A DNA stretch of 64,000 nt from Mangrovimonas xylaniphaga (GTDB lineage Bacteria; Bacteroidota; Bacteroidia; Flavobacteriales; Flavobacteriaceae). Below the pieces are notes generated by a model. That model searched no databases. It had not been told where the DNA came from and was given only the letters and a program-made list of their open reading frames with translations. The first letter of the stretch is position 1, and every line of letters starts with the position of its first letter. Location of the stretch: positions 1-64,000 of the forward strand of contig NZ_LBIP01000019.1 in assembly GCF_001280435.1 (NCBI RefSeq), in the 5' to 3' direction. Both the position numbers and the translations under genes were made by a program. Below are positions 28,901-38,141 of this stretch, piece by piece.

Positions 28901-31900
28901 TCGGAGCGTGGACCATACAACTTTGAAGCTTCTGCTGCCGATGGTGAATTGGACAATCCAATTAATTCTTGGGCGGGGATTACTAGACAGATTACTTCAA
29001 CCGATTTTGAGCAGGCGAACGTAGAATACATTGAATTCTGGGTTCAGGATCCATTCTTGGACAACCCATCAAACCCAGGAGGAACTTTAAGTATCAACCT
29101 TGGGAATATTTCTGAGGACATTCTTAAGGATGGTAAAAAGCAATTTGAGAATGGATTGCCAGAAGATGGGAATATTGACTTTCTTCAGAACAACTTGTCT
29201 GTTGACAAGCCTTACGTAGTGCCGCAGAACCAATCTTTGATTTACACATTTGCCACAACAGGTCAGGAGCGTACCAACCAAGATGTTGGGTATGACGGTT
29301 ACGACGATATTGAAGAAGCCCAAATGTTGAGTGAGTTGGGTGTAGCTGGAAACTTTGGGGAAGACCCTGCGAAGGATAACTATACTTACTTCCTAAATAC
29401 GGAAGGAGATATTTTTGAGCGCTATAAAAAGTATAATGGTACCGAAGGAAATTCACCTGAAACGTTTACTGATACAAATAGAGGTTCAACTACTCAGCCA
29501 GATGTAGAGGACATCAACAGAGATAATACCATGAACACGATCAATAGTTATTTTGAGTATAACATTGATATTAAGCCTTCCACTTTAAACGAGAACAACG
29601 AAAAAATCAACGATATCAAAACCCGAGAAGTAACCTTGCCTAACGGTGAAACCAGAGAAGTGGTTTGGTATCAATTTAGAATTCCTATCAACGCGTCTGA
29701 TAGAGTTGCCGTAGGGGGAATTACCGATATTAGATCGGTGCGTTTTGCCCGTATGTATTTAAAGGAATTTACCCAACCAACGGTATTACGTTTCGCAACT
29801 TTGGATTTGGTACGTAGCGATTGGCGTCGTTTTACTGGAGATTTGGATAATGACCCTACCAATGAAAGCCCGAACTTAGAATTCAGTACAGGTGTTGTTG
29901 GACTTCAAGAGAATGAAGGGAATTATGTGTTGCCTCCTGGTGTGGAATTGGAAGAGTTGAACAACAACAATAATATCGTTCGTCAAAATGAGCAATCTCT
30001 AGTTGTAAAGACTTGTCAATTGGAAGCTACAGATTCCAAAGGGGTATTCAAAAACATTAATATAGACATGCGTCAGTATAAAAAACTGAGAATGTTTATG
30101 CATGCTGAAAATGGGGAGTCTGGTACCTTGAATGATAACGATTTGGTCGGATTTATTAGAATGGGTAACGATTTCACGGATAACTTCTATCAAATTGAAG
30201 TACCATTGCAGGTGTCTTCTGGAGGAATTTCTGCAACTGCAGTGTGGCCAGAGGAAAACGAAATCAACTTGCCATTGGAGCTATTGCAACAAATCAAGTC
30301 TAAAGGAATTTTTGACGGAACTTTAAGTAATGACGATCCAACATTCTATGATGTTATTGATGGTTCGGTGAGTGAAAACCCAGTATCTGAATTTTCAGAA
30401 TATACATCTGGACAACAGCGTATCGCCATTAAAGGTAACCCTAATTTCGGAGACATTAGAGTGTTGATGGTAGGTTTAAAAAATATTACATCTGCCCAAA
30501 CAGGAGGTTCAGGTTATGATGTGTGTGGAGAGGTTTGGTTTAATGAATTACGTCTATCCGATTTACATAATGAAGGTGGTTGGGCTGCCGTGGTAGGCGT
30601 GGATGGTAACGTGGCAGATTTTGCCAATGTGAGTGCTACAGGTAGACAAAGTACCTCTGGTTTTGGTTCGGTAGAGCAAAGACCAAATGAAAGAAGTAGG
30701 GAAGATGTTCAGCAGTACAATGTAGTGACCAATGTAAATCTTGGACAATTGTTACCTAAGAAATGGGGTATTCAAGTGCCGTTCAACTATGGGCAGGAAG
30801 AGGAATTGATTACACCAAAATACGATCAGTATTATAATGACCTTACTTTGGAATCACGATTGGATGCGGCCACTTCAGAAGAAGAGAAAAAACAGATAAG
30901 AGAACAATCTGAAGATTACACAAGACGTAAGAGCATTAATTTTATTGGTGTGAAAAAGCAAAGGGCAGCCGAGGCAAAACCGCATGTGTACGATCCAGAG
31001 AACTTGACTTTCAACTATTCTTATAATAAAGTTGAACACCGCGACTTTGAGATTGAGAATTCCTTAGATCAAAGAGTAAGGGCAGGGGTGAACTACAATT
31101 ATAATTTTACACCTAAGAAGGTGGAGCCTTTCAAGAAGAATGATTCCTTGTTTACTGGAAGATATTGGAAGATTCTTAAGGATTTCAACTTAAATGTGAT
31201 GCCTACAAGTTTCTCTGTAAATACAGATATCATTCGCCAGTTCAACAAACAAAAATTTAGGGAAGTTGAACTTACTGGAAACAATATTGGCATTGATGAG
31301 CTTTACCGAAGAAACTATACCTTCGATTTTCAGTATGCCTTAAATTATGCTGTGACCGATAATTTGAGTTTCAATTTTAATGCTTCCAATAACAATATTG
31401 TTAGGAATTACTTTATCGATGATCAAATCAACGGAAGGCAAGATCCAACTTTAAATGTTTGGGATGGCTTCTTTGAATTGGGAGATCCAAACATTCAGAA
31501 CCAACAGTTCCAGTTGAACTATGAAATTCCGTTGAACAAAATTCCAACTTTAAGTTTCTTAAATGCGACATATTCCTATACTGGAGATTTCCAATGGCAA
31601 AAAGGATCGGATTTGAATACCAATTTTGAGTATACCGATGAAGATGGCGTGACCAGCTATTACGATTTGGGGAACTCTATCCAAAATGCCAATACCCATG
31701 CTATCAATTCTTCGCTTAATATGGAGAAGCTTTATAGCTACTTAGGTTTGGTGAAGAAAAAATCTAGGCGTACAACTAGACAGCCGCAAACTAGAGATAA
31801 GGATGGTAAGCGTGTGGTAAATGGTGCCGATGCCCGTAACCAGTCCAACAAGAAGCAAAGTAAAGTAGTAGGTGCTGCCGTGGATGTATTGACCATGGTG

Positions 31901-33253
31901 AAAAGAGTTCAGATAAATTATTCTGAAAATAATGGAACCTATTTGCCGGGATATACAAGAACACCTGGCTTTATAGGGACCACCAAGCCTACTTTTGGAT
32001 ATACTTTTGGAAGCCAAAGAGACATTAGGGATATGGCGGCTAGAAATGGTTGGTTAACCGTATTCCCTAATTTCAACCAACAGTATACCGAATTGACTAA
32101 TCAAACTTTGGATTATTCTGCCAATGTAGAATTGATTCCAGATTTAAAGATTGATATCACTGGGGGGAGATTGTATTCTGAAAACATGACCGAGAACTTT
32201 AGGGTTGAAGATATGGATGCCGATGGAGAATTGGATTATAACTCCTTAATCCAAAATTCCTATGGAAACTTCAACATTACAACCTCACTTATTAAAACTG
32301 CCTTTAGTACCAGTGATGAAACTCAGTCGGATGCCTTTAACGACTTTAGAGCAAACCGTATGGTGATTGCCCACAGATTGGCGCAGGAGTTTTATGGTAA
32401 CAATACGTACGAATTGGATGCAGAAGGCTATCCATTAGGTTTTGGTAAGAACAGTCAGGCAGTATTATTGCCAGCCTTTGTGTCTGCCTACACAGGATCC
32501 AATCCAGATAATGTAAAACTATCGGCATTTAGGGATTTTCCAATTCCAAACTGGCAGTTGAAGTATACCGGGTTTATGAAGATGAAGTGGTTCAAGAAGA
32601 ACTTCAAACGTTTCTCAATTACCCATGGCTACCGTTCCAGTTATACAATTAACCAGTTCCGCACCAATCTAGATTATGTGGCTGCCGATCCAACTTTGGA
32701 TTATGATAGTCAGGATCCAGATGTGTTCAATCAGTCTGGCAACTTTAAGAGCAGAACCTTATATAGTAACATCAATTTGGAAGAGCAGTTCAGTCCGCTT
32801 GTGCGTATTGATTTTGAAATGAAGAATTCGGTGAAGATTCTTGGAGAAATTAAGAAAGACAGAATCCTATCATTAAGTTTCGACAATAACTTGATGACCG
32901 AAATCCAAGGGAAGGAATATATTGTGGGACTAGGTTACCGCTTTAAGGATGTGCGTATCCGCTCCAAACTTGCAGGTCCGCAGCAAATCATTAAGAGTGA
33001 TTTGAACATGTCCTTGGATGTGTCGGTAAGGGACAACAAGACTATTATAAGGTATTTGGATTTGGACAATAATCAAGTGACCTCTGGACAAACTTTGTGG
33101 GGGGTAAAGTATAAGGCCGATTATGCCTTCAGTAAATACTTAACAGGAATTTTCTATTTTGATTATTCGTTCTCAGACTACGCGATTTCAACAGCCTTCC
33201 CACAAACAACCATTAGGTCTGGGATCACGCTGAGGTATAATTTCGGAAATTAA
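25973..33253 (+). CDS. sprA: Type IX secretion outer-membrane translocon SprA (Sov)
   Basis: A 2426-residue beta-barrel, the main channel of the type IX secretion system and required for gliding. The start is TTG at 25973: the first downstream ATG is codon 22, inside the signal peptide ([17 protein letters not shown]), so it would destroy export. Long stretches of alternating hydrophobic strands rich in aromatic and Asn residues fill the protein; the C-terminus ends in a typical outer-membrane strand ([10 protein letters not shown]). Family segments such as [11 protein letters not shown] and [14 protein letters not shown] are visible. It is the largest gene of the window and carries no frameshift. 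Confidence 0.96.
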   Translation: MSTNNPIYTISTRSYLLFSIVMLFSLFGFAQEPEEQDTTKTGFSMGRMTLPNPNSIVSKYTYDPVTDRYIYTEKVGKFNINYPIILTPAEYYKLVLQEQQKGYYKQKIDAAEGKKEGSEEEQKNLLPEFYVNSGFFESVFGGNTIEVVPQGSVEMDLGVLYTKQDNPTFSPRNRSNFTFDFDQRISLSLLGKVGTRLQVTANYDTESTFDFQNLIKLEYTPTEDDIIRKIEVGNVSMPLNSSLITGAQSLFGVKTELQFGKTTVTAVFSEQKSQSQSVVAQGGGTLEEFEFFARDYDENRHFFLSQYFREHYDEALNRYPYINNNIQITRIEVWVTNRSNQTDNVRNIVAFQDLGESDIIGLATPPAGFVNVPGGAYPDNGNNDFDPLNIGGAGSQLTDAVRDITTVEQGILTPANEGFDFGKLENAKKLQQGSDYILNTQLGYISLNQRLLNDEVLAVAFQYTVGNQVYQVGEFANDGVEATEVSQDSGSENQIVSNKGLVLKMLKSAVTNVEQPVWDLMMKNIYDTGAYQLSQEDFKLNIFYTEASPVNYILPVDGTTFPPFHNNTTDPTDDTAISETPLIRLFHLDRLNYNNDPQLDGDGFFDFVPGLTVLTQNGKIIFTKVEPFGRYLFDVLDDDNNPNNNDADYEQDTYTNPNQEKYVYDILYKQTKTAALDESEKNKFQLKGRFKSSGGDGIPLGAFNVPRGSVVVTAGGRVLVEGIDYTVNYQLGRVQILDEALKASNTPINVSVENNAVFGQQTRRFAGVNVEHQFNENFVLGGTFLNLSERPITQKANYNSEPINNTILGLNGNYSTEVPFLTRMVNKLPNIDTDVPSNMSVRGEFAYLLPGAPKGTDFNNEATSYVDDFEGTQGAIDLLSPLTWYLSSRPVGLGRNYPGFGGEDDNGLQNGFDRAFLNWYTIDPIFYSTQRPTGINDDDISNLYTRRVFIDEVFPQVDLVQGQSTVIYTLDLAYYPSERGPYNFEASAADGELDNPINSWAGITRQITSTDFEQANVEYIEFWVQDPFLDNPSNPGGTLSINLGNISEDILKDGKKQFENGLPEDGNIDFLQNNLSVDKPYVVPQNQSLIYTFATTGQERTNQDVGYDGYDDIEEAQMLSELGVAGNFGEDPAKDNYTYFLNTEGDIFERYKKYNGTEGNSPETFTDTNRGSTTQPDVEDINRDNTMNTINSYFEYNIDIKPSTLNENNEKINDIKTREVTLPNGETREVVWYQFRIPINASDRVAVGGITDIRSVRFARMYLKEFTQPTVLRFATLDLVRSDWRRFTGDLDNDPTNESPNLEFSTGVVGLQENEGNYVLPPGVELEELNNNNNIVRQNEQSLVVKTCQLEATDSKGVFKNINIDMRQYKKLRMFMHAENGESGTLNDNDLVGFIRMGNDFTDNFYQIEVPLQVSSGGISATAVWPEENEINLPLELLQQIKSKGIFDGTLSNDDPTFYDVIDGSVSENPVSEFSEYTSGQQRIAIKGNPNFGDIRVLMVGLKNITSAQTGGSGYDVCGEVWFNELRLSDLHNEGGWAAVVGVDGNVADFANVSATGRQSTSGFGSVEQRPNERSREDVQQYNVVTNVNLGQLLPKKWGIQVPFNYGQEEELITPKYDQYYNDLTLESRLDAATSEEEKKQIREQSEDYTRRKSINFIGVKKQRAAEAKPHVYDPENLTFNYSYNKVEHRDFEIENSLDQRVRAGVNYNYNFTPKKVEPFKKNDSLFTGRYWKILKDFNLNVMPTSFSVNTDIIRQFNKQKFREVELTGNNIGIDELYRRNYTFDFQYALNYAVTDNLSFNFNASNNNIVRNYFIDDQINGRQDPTLNVWDGFFELGDPNIQNQQFQLNYEIPLNKIPTLSFLNATYSYTGDFQWQKGSDLNTNFEYTDEDGVTSYYDLGNSIQNANTHAINSSLNMEKLYSYLGLVKKKSRRTTRQPQTRDKDGKRVVNGADARNQSNKKQSKVVGAAVDVLTMVKRVQINYSENNGTYLPGYTRTPGFIGTTKPTFGYTFGSQRDIRDMAARNGWLTVFPNFNQQYTELTNQTLDYSANVELIPDLKIDITGGRLYSENMTENFRVEDMDADGELDYNSLIQNSYGNFNITTSLIKTAFSTSDETQSDAFNDFRANRMVIAHRLAQEFYGNNTYELDAEGYPLGFGKNSQAVLLPAFVSAYTGSNPDNVKLSAFRDFPIPNWQLKYTGFMKMKWFKKNFKRFSITHGYRSSYTINQFRTNLDYVAADPTLDYDSQDPDVFNQSGNFKSRTLYSNINLEEQFSPLVRIDFEMKNSVKILGEIKKDRILSLSFDNNLMTEIQGKEYIVGLGYRFKDVRIRSKLAGPQQIIKSDLNMSLDVSVRDNKTIIRYLDLDNNQVTSGQTLWGVKYKADYAFSKYLTGIFYFDYSFSDYAISTAFPQTTIRSGITLRYNFGN

Positions 33254-33318
33254 TCCAACGAAGCCGCTTTCTATTGAAAAAAATCAGAGAAAATTAGGTG
33301 ATTCAGGTTTTAAAAAAT

Positions 33319-33326
33319 TATTTTTG
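33319..33326 (+). promoter_or_regulatory. -7 box of gcvH
   Basis: TATTTTTG matches TAnnTTTG; predicted leader about 19 nt to the ATG at 33351. No TTG at the right distance was found. Confidence 0.45.
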
Positions 33327-33350
33327 TGCCAATTAATTATTACACACAAA

Positions 33351-33731
33351 ATGAATATACCGGCAGATTTAAAGTACACTAAAGACCACGAATGGGTCAA
33401 AGTAGAAGGCGATGTTGTAACTGTAGGAATTACAGATTTCGCGCAAGGCGAATTGGGAGATATTGTTTACGTAGAAGTTGAGACATTGGACGAAACTTTG
33501 GAGGCAGAAGAAGTTTTTGGAACTGTAGAAGCCGTTAAAACTGTATCTGATTTGTTTTTGCCAGTATCTGGTGAAATCATCGAATTTAACGAAGCCTTGG
33601 AAGACGCTCCTGAGTTGGTAAACAGCGATCCTTATGGAGAAGGATGGATGATCAAGGTAAAATGTTCAGACCTTTCGCAATTGGAAGGATTGATGACTGC
33701 TGACGATTATAAAGCGCTCATCGGTGCCTAA
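33351..33731 (+). CDS. gcvH: Glycine cleavage system H protein
   Basis: A 126-residue lipoyl carrier that shuttles the aminomethyl group between the P, T and L proteins of glycine cleavage. The lipoylated lysine is K63 in [13 protein letters not shown]. The opening [19 protein letters not shown] and the end [10 protein letters not shown] are family standard. A start nine codons upstream adds non-conserved residues and overlaps the -7 box, so ATG at 33351 is used. The other glycine cleavage genes are not nearby. The next gene overlaps its last codons. Confidence 0.97.
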   Translation: MNIPADLKYTKDHEWVKVEGDVVTVGITDFAQGELGDIVYVEVETLDETLEAEEVFGTVEAVKTVSDLFLPVSGEIIEFNEALEDAPELVNSDPYGEGWMIKVKCSDLSQLEGLMTADDYKALIGA

Positions 33732-34086
33732 GCCCATTGCGTTAATACTACTGCTTGCTTATGTGGTAGCATTAACTTCTTTGAGCCTGGTAAACATTCA
33801 CAAAATGCCAAGTCTGGGCTCATCCTTTGATGATAAGTTGTATCACCTTGGAGCGTATACCGTTTTTATGTTGTTGGGGTTTAATTTTTTTAGGCAAACC
33901 CAAGTGAAACATAAAATTTTGATTTCAGGGACAATAATTGTGCTTTATGGCATTATTATTGAGGTATTACAACAAACATTGTCAACTACAAGAACCTTAG
34001 ATGCCTACGATATGTTGGCCAATTTTATAGGGGTTGTAGTGGGCACAATCATCATAAAGCTTATGGTGAACCTTAAGTTAAATTAA
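33724..34086 (+). CDS. VanZ-family membrane protein
   Basis: A 120-residue membrane protein with three to four helices and the VanZ-like pattern [21 protein letters not shown] (broken here for length: [10 protein letters not shown] then TVFMLLGF), followed by a [16 protein letters not shown] segment, the usual VanZ end. It begins with GTG at 33724, overlapping the gcvH stop by 8 nt, so translation is probably coupled. VanZ of glycopeptide resistance gives low-level teicoplanin resistance, but the widespread VanZ-like proteins of Bacteroidota have no defined function. The gene order gcvH-vanZ is a recurrent flavobacterial pairing as I recall it. Confidence 0.8.
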   Translation: MPKPIALILLLAYVVALTSLSLVNIHKMPSLGSSFDDKLYHLGAYTVFMLLGFNFFRQTQVKHKILISGTIIVLYGIIIEVLQQTLSTTRTLDAYDMLANFIGVVVGTIIIKLMVNLKLN

Positions 34087-34095
34087 AATAATCGC

Positions 34096-34127
34096 TTGCT
34101 TTTTTAACTATTAATTGGTTATTTTAG
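34096..34127 (+). promoter_or_regulatory. Promoter of the first tonB gene
   Basis: TTG at 34096-34098, 21 nt, then TATTTTAG at 34120-34127, one mismatch from consensus. The ATG is 22 nt downstream. Confidence 0.45.
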
Positions 34128-34148
34128 CATTCTTAAATGTTTTAAGAT

Positions 34149-34874
34149 ATGGAACCGAAAAAAACTACCAAGGCCGACGTAGGCAGAAATAGCTCGATTT
34201 ATTTCGCAGTGGGCTTGGCTTTAATGTTGTTGCTAACCAATTTGGCAATTAACTACAAAACGTACGACAAGGCTGCAATTGACATAGGTCAGTTGACCAT
34301 GGACGAGGAATTGGAGGAAGAAATCCCAATTACCGATCAGCTTAAAACACCACCGCCACCACCGCCGCCACCACCAGCAGCTCCTGAAATTATTGAGGTT
34401 GTAGAGGATGAAGTGGAAGTTGAGGAAACCGTAATCGAATCTTCTGAGACTAGTCAGGAAGAAGAAATTGTAGAAGTTGAAGAGGTAGTTGTGGAAGAAG
34501 TAGAAGAGGATATCGAGGTTCCTTTTGCTGTTATTGAAAACGTACCAGTTTTCCCTGGATGTGAAAAAGAAAAGGGGAACAATGCTAAAAAAGCATGTAT
34601 GTCTGAAAAAATCAGCCAATTTGTAAATAAGAAATTCAACACAGATTTGGCTAGTGAACTTGGTCTTTCAGGAAGACAGCGTATCAACGTAATTTTCAAG
34701 ATAGACAAAAATGGAGAGATAACCAATATTATGGCGAGAGCACCACACCCAGGTTTGGAAAAAGAAGCAAAACGTGTTATTGGCATGCTTCCTAAAATGA
34801 AACCAGGTATGCAAAGAGGTAAAGCGGTAACAGTACCGTATTCGTTACCAATCTTGTTCCAAGTTCAGGATTAA
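34149..34874 (+). CDS. Energy transducer TonB
   Basis: A 241-residue inner-membrane transducer that couples the proton gradient (through ExbB/ExbD, not encoded here) to outer-membrane receptors. One membrane helix lies at about 17-36. A polyproline run (nine P) near residue 67-75 and an acidic Glu/Val-rich linker span the periplasm. The C-terminal TonB domain covers about 130-241 and contains VFPGCE with C138 and a second cysteine, C150. The gene has its own promoter and terminator. The following two genes carry clearly related C-terminal domains, so this is the ancestral-looking member of a local family. Confidence 0.88.
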   Translation: MEPKKTTKADVGRNSSIYFAVGLALMLLLTNLAINYKTYDKAAIDIGQLTMDEELEEEIPITDQLKTPPPPPPPPPAAPEIIEVVEDEVEVEETVIESSETSQEEEIVEVEEVVVEEVEEDIEVPFAVIENVPVFPGCEKEKGNNAKKACMSEKISQFVNKKFNTDLASELGLSGRQRINVIFKIDKNGEITNIMARAPHPGLEKEAKRVIGMLPKMKPGMQRGKAVTVPYSLPILFQVQD

Positions 34875-34894
34875 GAAGAGAAATTTCATAATTT

Positions 34895-34928
34895 TAAAAA
34901 TCCCGTCTAAGTTTTAGGCGGGATTTTT
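34895..34928 (+). terminator. Terminator after the first tonB gene
   Basis: AAATCCCGTCTAA pairs with TTAGGCGGGATTT (one G-T pair) around 34898-34926, followed by TTG and more T. Strong stem and T-tract. Confidence 0.88.
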
Positions 34929-34984
34929 GTTTTTGGTATGTTTCTTGTGTTTTGGCATAATATTAACATCTTAAATTCAATATT

Positions 34985-35023
34985 ATGAAAAATCTTAACA
35001 AAGAACGTTGTAATGCTGGGTAG
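34985..35023 (+). CDS. Candidate 12-codon upstream ORF before the second tonB gene
   Basis: ATG at 34985 opens MKNLNKERCNAG and stops at TAG 35021-35023. The stop lies in the loop of the hairpin 35007-35034, and the main GTG start is 12 nt further on. Translating ribosomes would open the hairpin, so it might act as a leader peptide. There is no direct evidence that it is translated. Confidence 0.35.
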   Translation: MKNLNKERCNAG

Positions 35024-35034
35024 AGCATTACAAC
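35007..35034 (+). promoter_or_regulatory. Perfect 11-bp hairpin abutting the start codon of the second tonB gene
   Basis: GTTGTAATGCT (35007-35017) and AGCATTACAAC (35024-35034) are exact inverted repeats with loop GGGTAG. One base separates the stem from the GTG start at 35036, so in RNA it would cover the whole ribosome-binding region. No T-run follows. It is best read as a translational control element, or else a DNA operator. Confidence 0.65.
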
Positions 35035-35035
35035 C

Positions 35036-35782
35036 GTGACAAAATCACAAAAGCATGAGGTAAATTTACAAAAAAACTCTACCTTATATTTTCAGATTGG
35101 GTTAATTCTATGCCTTTTCGGAGTGTATGGTCTTTTTGAAATGGAATTTGAAACCAAGATTCCAGAGTATGAAAAGGCTATGGTTGATGAGGAGACTCCG
35201 ATTGAATTCGTGATGCATGAATTTAAAATTTATCAAGAACCTGTGCCACAAAAAGACGGGAAACTAAAAGTAAAATCTAAATTGATTACAGAACCTCCAA
35301 TAATAGTTGATGATTCAACTGTTAATCTTCCGGTTCAAAATGTTATAACTTCAGATCAGAATGTAAGTGATAAGATTGTTGATCCAGGAGCTATTGATGT
35401 AGTTAAGATTGATAAGGATATTCCTGTTCTTTTTGATTTTATTGAAGATGTTCCAGTATACCCTGGATGTGAAAAAGCTAAAGGAAATGATGCTCGAAAA
35501 AAATGTATGTCAAATAAAATTGTCAATTTGGTAAAAAGAAAGTTTTCACCAGATATCGCATGGGAATTAGGGGTTCACGGTATACAAAAGATTTATGTGG
35601 AATTTAAGATTGGTAAAACTGGAGAGGTTAAAGATGTCAGGGCTAGATCCCCTCATACAGAGTTGGAGCATGAGGCCAAAAGAGTGATTAATAAAATACC
35701 TGTAATGACTCCTGGAATGCAGCGAAACAAGCCTGTAGATGTTCTATATTCTTTACCCATTATATTTGAGGTTAGAAATTAA
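35036..35782 (+). CDS. TonB-like energy transducer, divergent paralogue
   Basis: A 248-residue protein with the plan of the preceding TonB: one membrane helix (about 17-35, STLYFQIGLILCLFGVYGLF) and a C-terminal TonB domain (about 137-248) with VYPGCE, C145 and C157 at the same 12-residue spacing as the first copy. The two domains align throughout (for example EAKRVINKIPVMTPGMQR against EAKRVIGMLPKMKPGMQR). The polyproline run is lost and the linker is Val/Asp/Lys-rich. The start is GTG at 35036; the next in-frame ATG lies beyond the membrane helix. A hairpin and small upstream ORF precede it. Confidence 0.82.
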   Translation: MTKSQKHEVNLQKNSTLYFQIGLILCLFGVYGLFEMEFETKIPEYEKAMVDEETPIEFVMHEFKIYQEPVPQKDGKLKVKSKLITEPPIIVDDSTVNLPVQNVITSDQNVSDKIVDPGAIDVVKIDKDIPVLFDFIEDVPVYPGCEKAKGNDARKKCMSNKIVNLVKRKFSPDIAWELGVHGIQKIYVEFKIGKTGEVKDVRARSPHTELEHEAKRVINKIPVMTPGMQRNKPVDVLYSLPIIFEVRN

Positions 35783-35802
35783 ATTGTTGTTGTTTTGTTT
35801 GT

Positions 35803-35836
35803 TCAGCCGTTACTCTTTGTTGGGTAACGGTTTTTT
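35803..35836 (+). terminator. Terminator after the second tonB gene
   Basis: CCGTTAC (35807-35813) pairs with GTAACGG (35824-35830), followed by TTTTTT. Confidence 0.82.
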
Positions 35837-35860
35837 AATGGGCTTTTTTTGAAAAAGTAG

Positions 35861-35884
35861 TATATTTCGGCCATCAAAGGCCGA
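35861..35884 (+). promoter_or_regulatory. -7-like box and 5'-end hairpin of the remB-like gene
   Basis: TATATTTC (35861-35868) is one mismatch from TAnnTTTG. TCGGCC (35867-35872) and GGCCGA (35879-35884) form a 6-bp GC-rich stem with a 6-nt loop that ends 9 nt before the ATG at 35894. The stem overlaps the end of the box, so only one of the two readings may be right. Confidence 0.35.
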
Positions 35885-35893
35885 CCGAATTTT

Positions 35894-38005
35894 ATGAAAC
35901 ACATCACTCTATGTTTTTTTATGTTTTTCTGTGTATATGGATTTTCCCAAAATACAGAAAGCTATCAAAAATCCCCTGTTTTTCCTGGATGTGAAACCGA
36001 ATCCATAGACAATCTTAAAGTTTGTTTTAATAATAAAATCAACCAATATATCTTCGATAATTTTCAAGTTCCGGAAATAGTACAGGAAGAGAACTATCAA
36101 GGGGACATTAAAATTTTATTTGAAGTGGATGCTAAAGGGGTTTTCAAAGTATTGTATGTAGATGCTGTGTACGAAAGTTTAGAGGCAGAAGTGAAACGTG
36201 TATTTGGAGAACTTCCAAAAATTGCTCCTGGGACTTACAATGGCAATCCAACCTATTTTCAATATTCCATATCGGTAAAAATTCCTTTGGTCAATCCTCA
36301 GGAAATTTCTAATGAGGCTTATGCCTCGGCAGAAACGGTACATAGCATCACTGATTTAAATGAAACCGTTTCCAAAGAATATGATAGTATCAATAATGAC
36401 ATTGTACCGTACGAAAAGTTGGAATACAGCAGTCAGTTAAACATCCCTTTTACCCATACCTATTATGCGCGTTTTGATGGTCAAATGAATGTGTTGGGAA
36501 CTAACAGCCATACCGCAGCTAAGCCTTTTGTGTATGCTGAGGTGGCGCCTTATTATGATTTTAAGGCTGAAAAGGAATCCTTGGTCAAAGGAAGTGATGG
36601 TTGGTGGGGTAGAAAACTTTGGGATGAGCATTTGGTTCAGGTGCAGGGAAAGGATTATTGGTTTGTCATCGATCCAATTTTTGATTTGCAAGTTGGAAAG
36701 GATACTGAGGCCGATTTCAGTTCAACCTATAACAATACACGTGGATTGATTGTGCAAGGAGGTTTAGGGAAGACTTTAAACTTTTCAACTTCAGTTTATG
36801 AAAGTCAAGGGAGGTTTGCACAATATTTTAATGATTATGCCGAAAGCTTAAAGGCTTTTGGGCCTGATCCCGCTATTGTTCCGGCTAGGGGTATTGGAAA
36901 AGCTTTTAAGGATAGAGGCTATGATTACCCTGTGGCCGAAGCATACTTGTCCTATGCGCCTGCAAAGTTTATTAATGTACAGTTTGGGCACGGAAAGAAT
37001 TTTATAGGAGATGGGTATCGCTCCCTTTTCCAAAGTGATGTGGCGAGTCCGCATACCTTTTTTAAACTGAACACCAAATTTTGGAAAATAAAGTATACCA
37101 ATACTTGGATGTGGTTAAAAGATGTGCGTCCTGAGATTATTGAGGATAAGTCTTTTTTGACGAAATACATGGCCAACCATTATTTGAGTTGGAATGTGTC
37201 CAAACGATTGAACCTTGGTTTTTTTGAATCGGTGTTGTGGACCGATACCAACGGACGTGGATTTGATATCAATTATCTAAACCCAATTATCTTTTTTAGG
37301 GCGCTTGAATTCGAATCTGGTCAAGGAGCGGGGAATGCTATTGTAGGGGCTTCGGCAAAATATAAATGGAACAATAAGGTGAATCTTTACAGCCAGTTTA
37401 TTTTGGACGAATTCTCCTTGGGAGACGTTAAGGGTGGAAACAAAAGTTGGAAAAACAAGTTCGGATATCAAATAGGGATGAAATATTTCAACGCTTTCAA
37501 AGTAGATAATTTGTTACTGCAGTTGGAGTATAATAGAGTAAGGCCTTATACCTATTCGCACAACACCATTGTGTTGAACTACGGACATAACAACCAATCG
37601 ATGGCCCACCTTTGGGGAGCCAATTTTAGTGAGCTTGTCATCATAGGTCGTTATAACTACAGACGTTGGTTTGCCGATGCGAAATTCATTATTGGAAAAC
37701 GCGGGTTTGATTACAATACCGAGGAAGACAGTTTTAGCTACGGAGGCGATATATATCGTAATTACAATGAGCGTTCATTTGATACAGGTGTGGAAGTAGG
37801 GCAGGGGATTACAACCAATAGTTTCAATGCTGAATTGCAAACAGGATACATTATCAATCCAGTGAGTAATTTGAAGTTGTTCACCAATATTAGTTTTAGA
37901 AACTTCAATCCAGAAACCAATTCGGCAGCCTTGGCCAATAGGGATACCTTTTGGTTTAGCTTAGGTGTGAGAACAGATTTGTTCAATTGGTATTATGATT
38001 TCTAA
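35894..38005 (+). CDS. RemB-like gliding motility protein with N-terminal TonB-like domain
   Basis: A 703-residue exported protein. A signal peptide (MKHITLCFFMFFCVYGFSQ) is followed by a domain at about 27-137 that resembles the C-terminal domain of the two preceding TonB proteins: VFPGCE with C33, a second cysteine C44, then a KRVFGELPKIAPG segment. Residues about 170-703 form many aromatic-rich amphipathic strands ending in VRTDLFNWYYDF, an outer-membrane beta-barrel resembling capsule-assembly (Wzi-like) proteins. Length, domain order and position before ctaB fit RemB of Flavobacterium johnsoniae, which affects gliding. That assignment is from memory of the family and remains to be confirmed by a search. 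Confidence 0.68.
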   Translation: MKHITLCFFMFFCVYGFSQNTESYQKSPVFPGCETESIDNLKVCFNNKINQYIFDNFQVPEIVQEENYQGDIKILFEVDAKGVFKVLYVDAVYESLEAEVKRVFGELPKIAPGTYNGNPTYFQYSISVKIPLVNPQEISNEAYASAETVHSITDLNETVSKEYDSINNDIVPYEKLEYSSQLNIPFTHTYYARFDGQMNVLGTNSHTAAKPFVYAEVAPYYDFKAEKESLVKGSDGWWGRKLWDEHLVQVQGKDYWFVIDPIFDLQVGKDTEADFSSTYNNTRGLIVQGGLGKTLNFSTSVYESQGRFAQYFNDYAESLKAFGPDPAIVPARGIGKAFKDRGYDYPVAEAYLSYAPAKFINVQFGHGKNFIGDGYRSLFQSDVASPHTFFKLNTKFWKIKYTNTWMWLKDVRPEIIEDKSFLTKYMANHYLSWNVSKRLNLGFFESVLWTDTNGRGFDINYLNPIIFFRALEFESGQGAGNAIVGASAKYKWNNKVNLYSQFILDEFSLGDVKGGNKSWKNKFGYQIGMKYFNAFKVDNLLLQLEYNRVRPYTYSHNTIVLNYGHNNQSMAHLWGANFSELVIIGRYNYRRWFADAKFIIGKRGFDYNTEEDSFSYGGDIYRNYNERSFDTGVEVGQGITTNSFNAELQTGYIINPVSNLKLFTNISFRNFNPETNSAALANRDTFWFSLGVRTDLFNWYYDF

Positions 38006-38075
38006 AATAAAATTGCTGTCCTAAAACCTTCCGATTCCCCATTCTAAAGGCTTCAAAATAAACCAAAGAACGGCA

Positions 38076-38106
38076 TTGTCCAATAAGAATTAATAAAGTA
38101 TCTTTG
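38076..38106 (+). promoter_or_regulatory. Promoter of the ctaB-cox3 operon
   Basis: TTG at 38076-38078, 20 nt, then TATCTTTG at 38099-38106: full Bacteroidota consensus. The predicted leader to the TTG start codon at 38142 is about 30 nt. Confidence 0.7.
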
Positions 38107-38141
38107 CCCACGCAAAAATTACAGCGACAAATTTTACGGGT

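Noticed and set aside
33724-34086. VanZ-like gene as an antibiotic resistance determinant
   Set aside because: No other glycopeptide resistance gene is near and VanZ-like proteins are widespread housekeeping-type genes; resistance cannot be inferred.
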